A stretch of DNA of 64,000 bases, taken from NCBI GenBank assembly GCA_963755755.1, contig CAVWLJ010000019.1, positions 1-64,000 on the forward strand, given 5' to 3'. The notes below the pieces were generated by a model. It made no database searches. It was not told the DNA's origin and was given only the letters and a program-made list of their open reading frames with translations. Every line of letters begins with the position of its first letter. The first letter of the stretch is position 1. Shown one piece after another: positions 18,202 to 27,543 of this stretch. Source of the stretch: DATKNA01 sp963755755 (GTDB lineage: Bacteria > Actinomycetota > Actinomycetes > Actinomycetales > Kineosporiaceae). The translations under genes were made by a program, and so were the position numbers.

Positions 18202-19368
18202 ATGGATCCAGCTCGTCTGAAGGGCAGCTTCGCCCGGGTCGCTGCCGCCGGTGACGAAGTACCTCTGTACTTCTACTCCCACCTCTTCCTGACCCACCCG
18301 GAGACGCGGGCCATGTTTCCGGTGAGCATGGCGGCGCAGCGGGACCGGTTGGTGGGCGCGCTCCTTCAGGTCGTGGGCAACGTCGACCACATCGAGACGG
18401 TCGTCCCGCTGCTGCAGCAACTCGGGCGCGACCACCGCAAGTACGGCGTCGACGACGAGCACTATGCATGGGTTGGGGCCTCCCTCCTGGCCACCCTGCA
18501 ACATTTCCTGGGCGAGGAGTGGACGCCGGAGCTCGCGGCGAACTGGACCGAGGCCTACACGCTGGTGGCGCAGGTCATGACGGAGGCGATGCACGGCGCG
18601 GACGACGACCCGCCGTGGTACGACGCGGAGGTCATTGCGCACGAGCGACGGGCGCCCTCGCTCGCAGTCCTCACCGTGCGTCCGGCGACTCCGGTTCCCT
18701 ATCAGGCGGGGCAGTCCGTGTCGGTCCAGTCGCCCGTTGCGAAGCGCCAATGGCGATACCTCTCGCCTGCGAATGCTCCTCGCGAGGACCACACGCTGGA
18801 GTTCCACGTCAGTGCCATCGGGTCGGTGAGCGGGTCTCTCGTCTACAGCACAGGAGTTGGCGACGTTCTGCGGCTGGGTCCGCCAGTAGGTTCGGGTCTC
18901 GAGCTCGACCCTCGGATCGATACGGACGTGCTGATGCTGGCCGGTGGAACCGGATTGGCGCCGCTACGGGCTCTCATCGAGGACCTTGCAACCCGTCGGG
19001 CTCGACGCCGCGTGTTCCTGTACGCGGGTGCACGGCGCAGTGACGAGCTCTACGACCTGCCGACGCTGCAGTCGTATGAGCAGCAGCTGCCTTGGCTGCG
19101 GGTCATGCCTGTGGTGTCTGACCATCAACCACCCGAGGCGTTTCACGGAACTCCCGCCGAGGTTGCCGTTAGCCACCGTTCCTGGAGCGAGGCGGACGTC
19201 TGCGTCTGCGGTTCCGACGCGATGGTGGCCGGATCGTTGGACATCCTCCAACGGGCGGGCGTCGACCCGGCCTGGATCCACCGTGAGGCCTACGGCTACG
19301 ACCGCTACAGCGCTACTGACACTCGAATCCCGTCCGCGGAAAGCTTTGCCCAAGGGGCCAACGTATGA
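18202..19368 (+). CDS. hmp: Flavohaemoglobin (nitric oxide dioxygenase)
   Basis: 388 residues, intact. The globin domain has LYFYSHLFLTHPETRAMFP (B10 Tyr) and LGRDHRKYGVDDEHY with the proximal His. A ferredoxin-reductase module follows: FAD-binding WRYLSPANAP and the NAD-binding part LMLAGGTGLAPLRALIED and VFLYAGARRSDELYDL. Such proteins oxidise NO to nitrate with O2 and NAD(P)H. The combination with a truncated globin suggests a dedicated NO or oxygen response. Third codon positions carry more A and T than elsewhere in the window, hinting at transfer or relaxed codon use. Confidence 0.93.
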   Translation: MDPARLKGSFARVAAAGDEVPLYFYSHLFLTHPETRAMFPVSMAAQRDRLVGALLQVVGNVDHIETVVPLLQQLGRDHRKYGVDDEHYAWVGASLLATLQHFLGEEWTPELAANWTEAYTLVAQVMTEAMHGADDDPPWYDAEVIAHERRAPSLAVLTVRPATPVPYQAGQSVSVQSPVAKRQWRYLSPANAPREDHTLEFHVSAIGSVSGSLVYSTGVGDVLRLGPPVGSGLELDPRIDTDVLMLAGGTGLAPLRALIEDLATRRARRRVFLYAGARRSDELYDLPTLQSYEQQLPWLRVMPVVSDHQPPEAFHGTPAEVAVSHRSWSEADVCVCGSDAMVAGSLDILQRAGVDPAWIHREAYGYDRYSATDTRIPSAESFAQGANV

Positions 19369-20177
19369 GCTCGTCCACAGGAGGCTGGCCCTGGTCCATG
19401 GGGCGGCGACGGCCGACGGCGCACGACGCAACTGCGCGGGGTGATCGCGTCCTTGGCGACGGGGCCGGAGGGGTCCCGGACTTCAACCGGCCCCTCACGC
19501 CGAGTGCCGTAGGGCAGGTCGAGTTCTCCGCGGCGACCAGGGGGTATCGGCGAGAAGAGGTCGAGGCATTCCGCAACAGGGTCCGCCACCAACTGCAGCG
19601 GCATGACAGCGAGAAGGCGGATCTGCGCAACCAGCTGGCGCGTCTGCGCGAGGAAGTCCAGCGGATGCACGACTTCTACCGGCGGCAGAACTCCGACCTC
19701 GACATTCCTGGCGAGATAGTCATCGGTACGGTCGTCGCCTCCGACGAGGCCGTCGCGCTGTTGTCCCAGGCTCAGCAAGCTGCGGACGCGCAACTGGCCG
19801 ACGCCGAACAGCAGGCCAGGCAGATCATCGAGATGGCGCGGCAGCGCTACCAGGAAGTCCTGACCTACGCACAGACAGAAGCCAGCCGCGCCGTGAACGA
19901 ATCGGCGCAACGGGCGGACCAGGCCACGGGGAGCCCCGAGGCCCAGGTGTGGCGCGATCTCGCCGTCTTCGTGCAGGCCTTCACACTCGCGATGGAGAAC
20001 GACGTCCGCGCGGTCCTCGACCGAGGTCGAGAGGAACTCGACCGTCGCGTCGCAGAGATGCGTGCGTCCTCAGCGCTCGGCGGGCCGTCCGCACCGCCGG
20101 CTCTGGGCGCCCAACGCTCTCCCGGCGCCCCTGAGAGGCTCAACGGGTCAGGGCAGGCGGGCAACCGCCGCGGTTGA
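19365..20177 (+). CDS. DivIVA-like coiled-coil protein
   Basis: Starts at ATG 19365 inside the hmp stop (ATGA). After about 38 residues comes a DivIVA-like N-terminal segment (VEFSAATRGYRREEVEAFRNRV) and a heptad-rich coiled coil (LRNQLARLREEVQRMHDFYR). A long helical stretch (ALLSQAQQAADAQLADAEQQ, IIEMARQRYQEVLTYAQTEA) and a Pro/Ser-rich tail follow. DivIVA proteins sense curved membrane and organise poles and septa. Co-translation with two NO-binding globins is unusual and is the only hint of function. It is probably cytoplasmic and peripheral. Confidence 0.78.
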   Translation: MSSSTGGWPWSMGRRRPTAHDATARGDRVLGDGAGGVPDFNRPLTPSAVGQVEFSAATRGYRREEVEAFRNRVRHQLQRHDSEKADLRNQLARLREEVQRMHDFYRRQNSDLDIPGEIVIGTVVASDEAVALLSQAQQAADAQLADAEQQARQIIEMARQRYQEVLTYAQTEASRAVNESAQRADQATGSPEAQVWRDLAVFVQAFTLAMENDVRAVLDRGREELDRRVAEMRASSALGGPSAPPALGAQRSPGAPERLNGSGQAGNRRG

Positions 20178-20228
20178 GGTCCGCGTTGCGGTCGGTCGTG
20201 CCCGGCGTTCCCGTCGAGGTGGTGGACC

Positions 20229-20820
20229 TCAGGTCCTGACGACGGGTTCTCCGACGAGTTCGGCTCCGGCGTCCTTCAGCTGGGTCAGGGCGGCGTCCGT
20301 CGTCGTCCGGGCCACGCCGGCCGTGAGGTCGAGCAGCACCCGGGTGGAGAAGCCCTCGGAGACGGCGTCCAGGGCGGTGGCGCGCACGCAGTGGTCGGTG
20401 GCGATGCCCACGACGTCGACGGAGTCCACCTGCCGGTCCCGCAGCCACGCGCCGAGCCCGACCCGTTGGCCGCCCTCGTCGGTGGCCCCCTCGAAGCCGG
20501 AGTAGGCGGCGGCGTGCTCGCCCTTGGTGAACCAGGCGTCGACGGCGGCGGTGTCGATCGGCGGGGTGGCTCTCGGCGCCGTCGGTGCCGACGACGCAGT
20601 GCGCCGGCCAGGTGTCCACGTAATCCGGGTGGTCGGAGAAGTGGTGGCCCGGGTCGACGTGCCAGTCGCGGGTGCCGGCGACGGCGACGTAGTCGTCGCG
20701 GTGGCCGTGCACGTGCTCGGTGATGGCCTGCGCCACGGCGGTCCCGCCGGTGACGGCGAGCGAGCCGCCCTCGGTGAAGTCGTTCTGGACGTCGACGATG
20801 ATCAGCGCGCGTCGGGGCAT
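20229..20820 (-). CDS. pncA: Nicotinamidase/isochorismatase-family hydrolase, one frame break
   Basis: ATG 20820 gives MPRRALIIVDVQNDFTEGGSL with the catalytic Asp. TRDWHVDPGHHFSDHPDY supplies metal-binding His and Asp residues. After a shift near 20570 the C-terminal half has DVVGIATDHCVRATALDA with the nucleophile Cys. Length is about 195 residues, usual for PncA. It deamidates nicotinamide to nicotinate, feeding PncB encoded 10 bp upstream in the same operon. Confidence 0.9.
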
Positions 20821-20830
20821 GGTCACCAGC

Positions 20831-22147
20831 CTAGGCAGCGGGCACCGGATCCGGCTCCATGAGCGTCGGGATGGCCGGCTCCCCGCGGGAGAGCTGGCGA
20901 CCCGTCGCCGGCAGCTCCGCCACGGACGCCGCGTGCCGCGCCCGGGCCGCCTCGAGCGGCTCGGCGCCGACGATCTCGCCGTGCTGGACGAGCTGCACGA
21001 GCAGGGCGCGGTCGTCGCCGTCGTCGACCGGCTGGTGCCCGATGCCGATCACCTCGGCCTCCGCGACGCCGTCGGTCCCGCGCCGGCGCAACGCCCACTT
21101 GCGGCCGCCGATACTGATCTTGTCCGCGCTCTTCTTCGCGACGCCGACGAGCTCGCCGCCCGCGCCCTCGCGCGCGACGAGCTTGTAGACCAGACCCGCG
21201 GTGGGGGCACCGCTGCCGGTCACCAGCGAGGTGCCGACGCCGTAGGAGTCGACCGGCGCGGCCGCGAGCGCGGCGATCGCGTACTCGTCGAGATCGCTGG
21301 TCACCGTGATCCGGGTGCGGATGGCGCCGAGCCGGTCCAGCTGGGCGCGCACCGCGTAGGCCTGCTCGAGCAGGTCGCCGGAGTCGATCCGCACGGCGCC
21401 GAGCGCCGTGCCGGCGACGTCGACCGCCGTCCGCACCCCGGTCGGGACGTCGTAGGTGTCGACGAGCAGCGTCGTCCCGCGCCCCAGCGCCTCGACCTGC
21501 GCCTCGAACGCCTCGCGCTCGCTGTCGTGCACGAGGGTGAACGCGTGCGCGGCGGTCCCGATCGTCGGGATGCCGTAGCGCCGGCCCGCCTCGAGGTTGC
21601 TCGTCCCCACGAAGCCCGCCACGTAGGCGGCCCGGGCCGCCGCGACGGCGGCCTCCTCCTGCGTGCGCCGCGACCCCATCTCCAGGCAGGGGCGCCCCTG
21701 CGCCGCCACCGTCATCCGGCTGGCCGCGGCGGCGATCGCGCAGTCATGGTTGAGGATCGACAGCACCACGGTCTCCAGCAGCACGGCCTCGGCGAACGTG
21801 CCCTCGACCACGAGCAGGGGGCTCCCGGGCACGAAGCACTCGCCCTCGCCGTATCCCCACACGTCGCCGGTGAACCGGTAGCCGGCGAGCCAGCGCAGCG
21901 TGTCCTCGTGCACGACGCCGGCGCGCTCCAGCGCCACGAGCTCGGCGTCCTCGAACCGGAACGCGGCGAGCGCCTCGAGCACCCGGCCGATGCCGCCGAC
22001 GACGCCGTACCGGCGTCCCTCCGGCAGCCGCCGCGCGAAGACCTCGAAGACGCTGCGCCGGTGCGCGGCGCCGCTGCGCAGCGCGGCCTCGAGCATCGTG
22101 AGCTCGTAGTGGTCGGTGAGGAGGGCGGTCGACGGACGTCCGGTCAC
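20831..22147 (-). CDS. pncB: Nicotinate phosphoribosyltransferase
   Basis: Intact, 438 residues. Key motifs are ALLTDHYELTMLEAAL at the N-terminus, the phosphoribosylated-His region GTAAHAFTLVHDSE, LLVDTYDVPTGVRTAV, VRIDSGDLLEQAYAVR and VDSYGVGTSLVTG. It joins nicotinate to PRPP to form nicotinate mononucleotide in NAD salvage. It is followed by pncA, so nicotinamide is processed by consecutive products of one operon. Divergent from clpS with a gap of about 60 bp; the same pncB/clpS arrangement occurs in mycobacteria. Confidence 0.96.
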   Translation of the reverse strand: MTGRPSTALLTDHYELTMLEAALRSGAAHRRSVFEVFARRLPEGRRYGVVGGIGRVLEALAAFRFEDAELVALERAGVVHEDTLRWLAGYRFTGDVWGYGEGECFVPGSPLLVVEGTFAEAVLLETVVLSILNHDCAIAAAASRMTVAAQGRPCLEMGSRRTQEEAAVAAARAAYVAGFVGTSNLEAGRRYGIPTIGTAAHAFTLVHDSEREAFEAQVEALGRGTTLLVDTYDVPTGVRTAVDVAGTALGAVRIDSGDLLEQAYAVRAQLDRLGAIRTRITVTSDLDEYAIAALAAAPVDSYGVGTSLVTGSGAPTAGLVYKLVAREGAGGELVGVAKKSADKISIGGRKWALRRRGTDGVAEAEVIGIGHQPVDDGDDRALLVQLVQHGEIVGAEPLEAARARHAASVAELPATGRQLSRGEPAIPTLMEPDPVPAA

Positions 22148-22208
22148 GGGGTGCAGCGTAGACAGCGCGAGCGGGGCGGTCCCCGGTGAGGCTGACTACA
22201 GTGGACCG

Positions 22209-22499
22209 GTGTCCGTGGCACCGGTGGAGGTCGAACGCCCCGACGTCGACGAGGTGGTCCTCCCCGAGGTTCCCTGGGTGACGATCGTCTGGAACGACCC
22301 CGTGAACCTGATGTCGTACGTCACGTACGTCTTCCAGACCTACTTCGGGTACTCGAAGGAGAAGGCGACCGAGCTCATGCTCGACGTGCACCGCAAAGGA
22401 CGCGCCGTCGTCTCCAACGGGAGCCGGGAGGAGATGGAGCGCGACACCACCGCCATGCACGAGTTCGGGCTCTGGGCGACCTTCCAGAAGGACGAGTGA
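22209..22499 (+). CDS. clpS: ATP-dependent Clp protease adaptor ClpS
   Basis: 96 residues from GTG 22209. The ClpS fold is clear: PWVTIVWNDPVNLMSYVTYV, FGYSKEKATELMLDVHRKGR and EFGLWATFQKDE. ClpS binds N-degron substrates and delivers them to the Clp protease. Its stop overlaps the DUF2017 start (TGATG), the standard actinobacterial pair. Confidence 0.96.
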   Translation: MSVAPVEVERPDVDEVVLPEVPWVTIVWNDPVNLMSYVTYVFQTYFGYSKEKATELMLDVHRKGRAVVSNGSREEMERDTTAMHEFGLWATFQKDE

Positions 22500-23083
22500 T
22501 GGCGGCGACGTTCACGCGGGCCCGCGGCGGGCGGGTCAAGGTCCGGCTCGGCGAGGAGGACCGGGGCGTGATCGCCGGTCTGCTCGAGGCCGTCGCCGAG
22601 ATGCTCGAGCCGGAGGCGGCCGAACCGGAGGCGGCCGAACCCGCGGCAACCGAGGGCGACCTGTTCGCCCGGCTCGAGGCCGAGCTCGCCGCGCCGCGGC
22701 CCTCCGACCCGGCGGTCGCGCGGCTCCTGCCCGACGGCAGCCACGACGACCCCGAGGTCGCGGACAGCTTCCGGCGCCTGACCGAGGACGACCTGCGGAA
22801 GCGCAAGCGCGGCGCCCTCGGCCTCGCGGCCTCGGCGCTGCGCCGGCGCGCGCCGGTCGTGCTCTCGGACGGGGAGGCGCAGGCCCTGCTCAAGGGACTC
22901 ACCGACGTCCGGCTCGTGCTGGCCGAGCGGCTCGGCATCCGCAGTGACGAGGACGCGGAGTTCCTGCACGCCGCGGTGGCGGCCGGCGGCGACGAGGGCG
23001 ACAACCCGTGGGCGCAGACCGCCGGCCTCTACGACGTCGTCACCTTCCTGCAGGAGGACCTGGTCCACGCCATGGCCTCGTGA
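22499..23083 (+). CDS. DUF2017 protein
   Basis: 194 residues, ATG 22499 overlapping the clpS stop. It starts TFTRARGGRVKVRLGEEDRG and has a mid-region repeat EPEAAEPEAAEP. The rest is acidic and helical, ending GLYDVVTFLQEDLVHAMA. It matches the DUF2017 family found directly after clpS in actinobacteria. The molecular role is unknown; translational coupling suggests a link to ClpS. Confidence 0.9.
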   Translation: MAATFTRARGGRVKVRLGEEDRGVIAGLLEAVAEMLEPEAAEPEAAEPAATEGDLFARLEAELAAPRPSDPAVARLLPDGSHDDPEVADSFRRLTEDDLRKRKRGALGLAASALRRRAPVVLSDGEAQALLKGLTDVRLVLAERLGIRSDEDAEFLHAAVAAGGDEGDNPWAQTAGLYDVVTFLQEDLVHAMAS

Positions 23084-23144
23084 CCTGTGTTCTGCGCCAC
23101 CAAGGCGTGCACCGGGCTCCGGAGCTCACCTAGGCTCCGCGGGT

Positions 23145-23922
23145 GTGAGGCTGACCGTCGTGGGCTGCTCGGGGTCGTTCCCCTCGCCCGACTCGGCGGC
23201 GTCCTGCTACCTCGTGGAGGCGGACGACGACGAGGGCCGCACCTGGCGGGTCCTCCTCGACCTCGGCAGCGGCGCCATCGGACCGCTCCAGCGGTACGTC
23301 CCGCTCGACCGCCTCGACGCGGTGCTGCTCTCCCACCTCCACCCGGACCACTTCATGGACCTCTGCGGCCTCTACGTCGCCCGCCAGTACGGACCCGGCG
23401 GCGCCGACGTCCGGGGCGCTGCCGGTGTACGGGCCGGGCGGCACGGCCGAGCGGCTCCGGGAGGCCTACGGCGGCGACCTCTCCGGGCTGGACGCGACGT
23501 TCGACGTCCGCGGGTTCACCGACGGGCGCCCCGTCGAGCTCGGTCCGCTGACCATCACGCCCTACCGCGTGGAGCACCCGGTCGAGGCGTACGGGTTGCG
23601 CGTGGAGCACCAGGCCGGGCCGCGGACCGAGGTGCTGGCGTACACCGGCGACACCGACACCTGCGAGGCCCTGCTGGCGCTGGCCAAGGGGGCCGACCTG
23701 CTGCTCGCCGAGGCGTCCTTCCAGGAGGGCCGCGACCTCGCCCGCGGCGTCCATCTCACCGGGCTGCGGGCCGGGCAGATCGCGGCGGACGCCGGGTGCC
23801 GCCGGCTGGTGCTCACGCACGTGCCGGTCTGGACCGACGCCGCCGTCGTGCTCGCCGAGGCCCGCTCGGCGTTCCCGGGCGCGATCGAGACCGCCCGCGC
23901 CGGCGCCACCTACCTGGTCTGA
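23145..23922 (+). CDS. MBL-fold hydrolase like Rv1339 cAMP phosphodiesterase, one frame break
   Basis: GTG 23145 gives VRLTVVGCSGSFPSPDSAAS. The metal site is LLSHLHPDHFMDLCGLYVAR. After a shift near 23415 the second half shows LAYTGDTDTCEALL, LLLAEASFQEG and LVLTHVPVWTD. Length is about 258 residues. The position between the clpS block and rph matches M. tuberculosis Rv1339, reported as an atypical class II cAMP phosphodiesterase. Activity on 3',5'-cAMP is therefore likely but not proven here; an RNase Z-like role is the alternative. Confidence 0.84.
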
Positions 23923-23959
23923 GAGTCCCTCCGGCGAGGCGGTCTGATTAGCTGGCGGC

Positions 23960-24694
23960 GTGACATCTCATCGCCGCCACGACGGTCGCGCCGACGACGA
24001 GCTCCGCGACGTCCGGATCGCGCGCGGCTGGCTCGACCACGCCGAGGGCAGCGTGCTCGTCGAGTTCGGCCGCACCCGGGTGCTCTGCGCCGCGTCGTTC
24101 ACCGAGGGCGTGCCGCGCTGGCGCAAGGGCAGCGGCGAGGGCTGGGTGACCGCCGAGTACGCCATGCTGCCGCGGTCGACGAACACCCGCAGCGACCGTG
24201 AGTCCGTCAAGGGCCGGATCGGCGGCCGCACCCACGAGATCTCCCGGCTCGTCGGCCGCTCGCTGCGCGCGTGCATCGACACCAAGGCGCTCGGCGAGAA
24301 CACGATCGTGCTCGACTGCGACGTGCTGCAGGCCGACGGCGGCACCCGGACGGCGGCGATCACCGGCGCCTACGTGGCGCTGGCGGACGCCGTCGGCTGG
24401 GCGCGGACCAGCGGCCTGGTCAAGCCCTCGGCGACCCCGCTGGTGGAGTCCGTGGCGGCGGTGAGCGTCGGCGTCGTCGACGGCGTCCCCGTGCTCGACC
24501 TCGACTACGTCGAGGACGTCGCGGCGGGCACCGACATGAACGTCGTCGTGACCGGCGGCGGGCGGTTCGTCGAGGTGCAGGGGACGGCGGAGCGCGGCGC
24601 CTTCGACCGCGCCGAGCTGGACCGGCTGCTCGACCTCGCCGTCGCCGGGTGCGCGGAGCTGGCGAAGCGGCAGCAGGAGGCGCTGGGCGCATGA
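23960..24694 (+). CDS. rph: Ribonuclease PH
   Basis: Intact, 244 residues from GTG 23960. Signatures are RGWLDHAEGSVLVEFGRTRV, YAMLPRSTNTRSDRE, GRTHEISRLVGRSLRA and DCDVLQADGGTRTAAITGA. A phosphorolytic 3'-5' exoribonuclease that trims tRNA 3' ends. Its stop overlaps the rdgB start (ATGA). Confidence 0.97.
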   Translation: MTSHRRHDGRADDELRDVRIARGWLDHAEGSVLVEFGRTRVLCAASFTEGVPRWRKGSGEGWVTAEYAMLPRSTNTRSDRESVKGRIGGRTHEISRLVGRSLRACIDTKALGENTIVLDCDVLQADGGTRTAAITGAYVALADAVGWARTSGLVKPSATPLVESVAAVSVGVVDGVPVLDLDYVEDVAAGTDMNVVVTGGGRFVEVQGTAERGAFDRAELDRLLDLAVAGCAELAKRQQEALGA

Positions 24695-25296
24695 CGCGGC
24701 TCGTGCTGGCCACCCGCAACGCGCACAAGGTCTCGGAGCTGCGCCGGATCCTCTCCGGGTTCGAGGTCGTCGGCGTCGACGCCTTCCCCGGCGTCCCCGA
24801 CGTCGCCGAGACCGGCGTGACCTTCGCCGAGAACGCCCTGCTCAAGGCGCACGCCGTGGCCCGGGCCACCGGGCGGCCCGCGGTCGCCGACGACTCCGGC
24901 CTGTGCGTGGAGGTGCTCGGCGGCGCGCCCGGCGTCTTCAGCGCCCGGTGGTCGGGACGGCACGGGGACGACCGCGCGAACCTGGAGCTGCTGCTGGCCC
25001 AGATCTCCGACGTGCCGGACGCGCACCGCGCGGCGTGGTTCGCCTGCGCCGCGGCGCTCGCGCTGCCGGACGGGACCGAGCACGTGGCGCAGGGCCGGCT
25101 CGACGGGCACATGGCGCGGGCGCCGCGGGGGAGCGGCGGGTTCGGCTACGACCCGATCTTCGTACCCGAGGGAGGCACCCGCACCCTCGCCGAGTACGGA
25201 CCCGAGGAGAAGGACGCCGTCAGCCACCGGGGGCGCGCCTTCCGGGCGCTCGCGCCGGTCGTCGAGCGCGTGCTCGCGGATGTCGGGGTCTCGTAA
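24691..25296 (+). CDS. rdgB: XTP/dITP pyrophosphatase (RdgB/HAM1 family)
   Basis: Intact, 201 residues. Motifs are RLVLATRNAHKVSELRRIL, TFAENALLKAHAVARATGRP, ADDSGLCVEVLGGAPG and GFGYDPIFVPEG, then SHRGRAF. It hydrolyses non-canonical purine triphosphates (ITP, XTP, dITP) to monophosphates and keeps them out of DNA and RNA. The rph-rdgB pairing is standard. Confidence 0.97.
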   Translation: MTRLVLATRNAHKVSELRRILSGFEVVGVDAFPGVPDVAETGVTFAENALLKAHAVARATGRPAVADDSGLCVEVLGGAPGVFSARWSGRHGDDRANLELLLAQISDVPDAHRAAWFACAAALALPDGTEHVAQGRLDGHMARAPRGSGGFGYDPIFVPEGGTRTLAEYGPEEKDAVSHRGRAFRALAPVVERVLADVGVS

Positions 25297-25332
25297 GGCG
25301 CATCACCCACGTCGAAGGCGCACGCTGAGGAC

Positions 25333-26892
25333 ATGACCACGACCGCCGCACCGGCCCCGCCGCAGCACACCACGCTCTCGCGCGGGGTCGCGGCGCTCGC
25401 CGGGCTGGCGGCCGGGCTGCTGGCCGTCGGCGCCGCCGAGATGGTCGCCGCCCTCACCGGGCCGTCGTCGGAGCCTCTCGTCGCCGTCGGCGACGCCTTC
25501 GTCGACCTCACCCCGCCGTGGCTCAAGGACTTCGCGACCTCGACCTTCGGGACGTCGGACAAGCTCGTGCTCCTCGTCGGCGCCGCCGCCGTGCTGGCCG
25601 TGCTGAGCGCGCTCGCGGGGATCGTCGCGGCGCGCGGGCGGTTCCGCGGCCCGTGGGTCGTGCTCGCGCTCGCGACGGTGGCGGGGATCGCGGCCGTGAC
25701 CCGGCCGGACGCGACGATCGTCTCCGTGCTGCCCAGCGCCGTCGCCGCCATCGTCGGCGGGCTCGCGCTCCCCGCCCTCGTCGACCGGCTGGAGATCGCG
25801 AACCGGCCGGGCGTGGGCCCCGACCGGCGCGACGCTGCTCCGACGGTCGGCGTGGTCGCGGGCTCCGGGGCCGTGGCGCTCGCCGCGGGCCGGCTACCTC
25901 GGCTCGGGCACCCGGGAGCGCCGAGGCCTCCCGGGCCGGCGTCCGGCTGCCCGCCCCCGCCGATCCCGAGCCCGCCCTGCCCGCCGGCGTCGAGGTCGGG
26001 GTCGCCGGTGTCACGCCGTTCCGGGTCGCCGCCGGCGACTTCTACCGGATCGACACCGCGCTCGTCGTGCCCCGCGTCCGCGCGGAGGACTGGCAGCTGC
26101 GCATCCACGGACTGGTCGACCGCGAGGTGCGGCTCGACTTCGCGACCCTGCTCGCGCGGTCCGCTGGTCGAGCGGGACGTCACGCTCACCTGCGTCTCCA
26201 ACGAGGTCGGCGGCGACCTCATCGGCAACGCGACCTGGCTGGGCCTGCCCATCGGCCCCCTGCTCCGGCAGGCCGGGCCCGCGCGCCGAGGCGCGACATG
26301 GTGCTCTCCACCAGCGCCGACGGCTTCACCGCCTCGACCCCGCTCGCCGCGCTCACGGACGGGCGCGACGCCCTGCTCGCGGTCGGGATGAACGGTGCTC
26401 CGCTGCCGATCGAGCACGGGTTCCCGGTCCGGATGGTCGTGCCCGGGCTCTACGGCTACGTCTCCGCGACGAAGTGGGTGGTGGACCTGGAGGTCACCCG
26501 GTTCGACCGCGCCGTCGCCTACTGGACGCCGCGGGGCTGGTCGGCGAAGGCGCCGATCAAGACCGAGTCGCGGATCGACGTGCCTCGCGACGGCGCGCAG
26601 CTGCAGCGCGGGCCGGATCGCCGTCGCGGGCATCGCGTGGGCCCAGCACCGCGGGATCGAGGGCGTCGAGGTCCGCGTCGACGGCCGCGACTGGCAGCCG
26701 GCACAGCTCGCCGCGCAGGCGAGCATCGACACCTGGCGGCAGTGGGTCTACGCCTGGGACGCCGCGCCCGGCCGGCACACCCTGCAGGTGCGCGCCACCG
26801 ACCGGACCGGGACCGCGCAGACCGGCGTCGAGACCCCGCCCGCCCCGGACGGGGCCACCGGCTGGCACACGATCACGGTCGACGTGAGCTGA
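25333..26892 (+). CDS. Membrane-anchored SUOX-fold molybdopterin oxidoreductase, copy 1, frame-broken
   Basis: The N-terminal 160 residues hold four or so hydrophobic segments (ALAGLAAGLLAVGAAEMVAA, LVLLVGAAAVLAVLSALAG). The sulfite-oxidase-type catalytic domain follows: DFYRIDTALVVPRV, RIHGLVDREV, TLTCVSNEVGGDLIGN with the molybdenum-ligating Cys, and FPVRMVVPGLYGYVSATKW. A C-terminal dimerisation domain (IAWAQHRGIEGVEVRVDG, WRQWVYAWDA) ends the protein. At least four shifts (near 25890, 26160, 26290, 26612) break the frame. The electron partner is unknown. A close paralogue lies 650 bp downstream. Confidence 0.85.
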
Positions 26893-26944
26893 TCCGCCTG
26901 GCGCCCGCCGTGTGGATGTTCGGCGGGTGGGTACGGGATCGGCC

Positions 26945-27459
26945 ATGGCCTGGCGTCGACGTCGTCCTTACGACCCGCGGTACGACCCCCGCTACAACCC
27001 CGGCTACGACCCTCGGTACGACCCTCGCTACCGCGGGTACGGCCCGGCCCGGCTGGGGGCCCGGGTACGGCTACCGGCCGGGCAACTCCTGCCTGCGGGA
27101 CGCCTGCCTGCTGGAGACCGGCTGCTGCCTGGCGGAGTCGCTGGACGGCAACTGCCTGGTGGCGCCGTGCTGCTCCTGCCGCAGTTCGCCCAGGCGCTGA
27201 CGAGGTCGCCCGGCCGCCGGTCCGCGCCGGCGCCGGGCGCGGCGTCCGTCGGAGCAGGATCGTCGCCGCGGTTCGGCTGTACCAGCGCGAGATCAGCGCT
27301 CGTCGCCGGCCCGTCTGCCGGTTCACGCCGAGCTGCTCGGAGTACGCGGTACAGGCCGTGGAACGGCACGGGGCGCTACGGGGAGGCCTGCTGGCCGGAC
27401 GCCGGCTGCTCCGCTGCCGACCGGGCGGCGCTCGCGGAGCGGATCCCGTCCCGGGGTGA
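26945..27459 (+). CDS. yidD: YidD membrane-protein insertion factor with Asp-Pro-Arg-Tyr repeat N-terminus, frame-broken
   Basis: Frame 1 (27235-27459) reads RIVAAVRLYQREISARRRP, CRFTPSCSEYAVQAVERHG and RLLRCRPGGARGADPVPG, the complete YidD signature. No start exists in that frame. Upstream, ATG 26945 begins MAWRRRRPYDPRYDPRY with several DPRY repeats. In other frames this runs into a Cys-rich stretch (NSCLRDACLLETGCCLAESL) and a hydrophobic segment (AVLLLPQFAQALTRSPGRR). Three shifts would join these into one protein of about 170 residues. YidD helps insert inner-membrane proteins via YidC. If they are separate genes, 26945-27200 is a small Cys-rich protein. Confidence 0.68.
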
Positions 27460-27543
27460 CGCCGGCGGCCCGCTGATCGAGGTGATCCGAGGAAACACGC
27501 TGCCGGCACCCATCCGCGGCCGCGTCCGCCCCGAACCTGGGGC

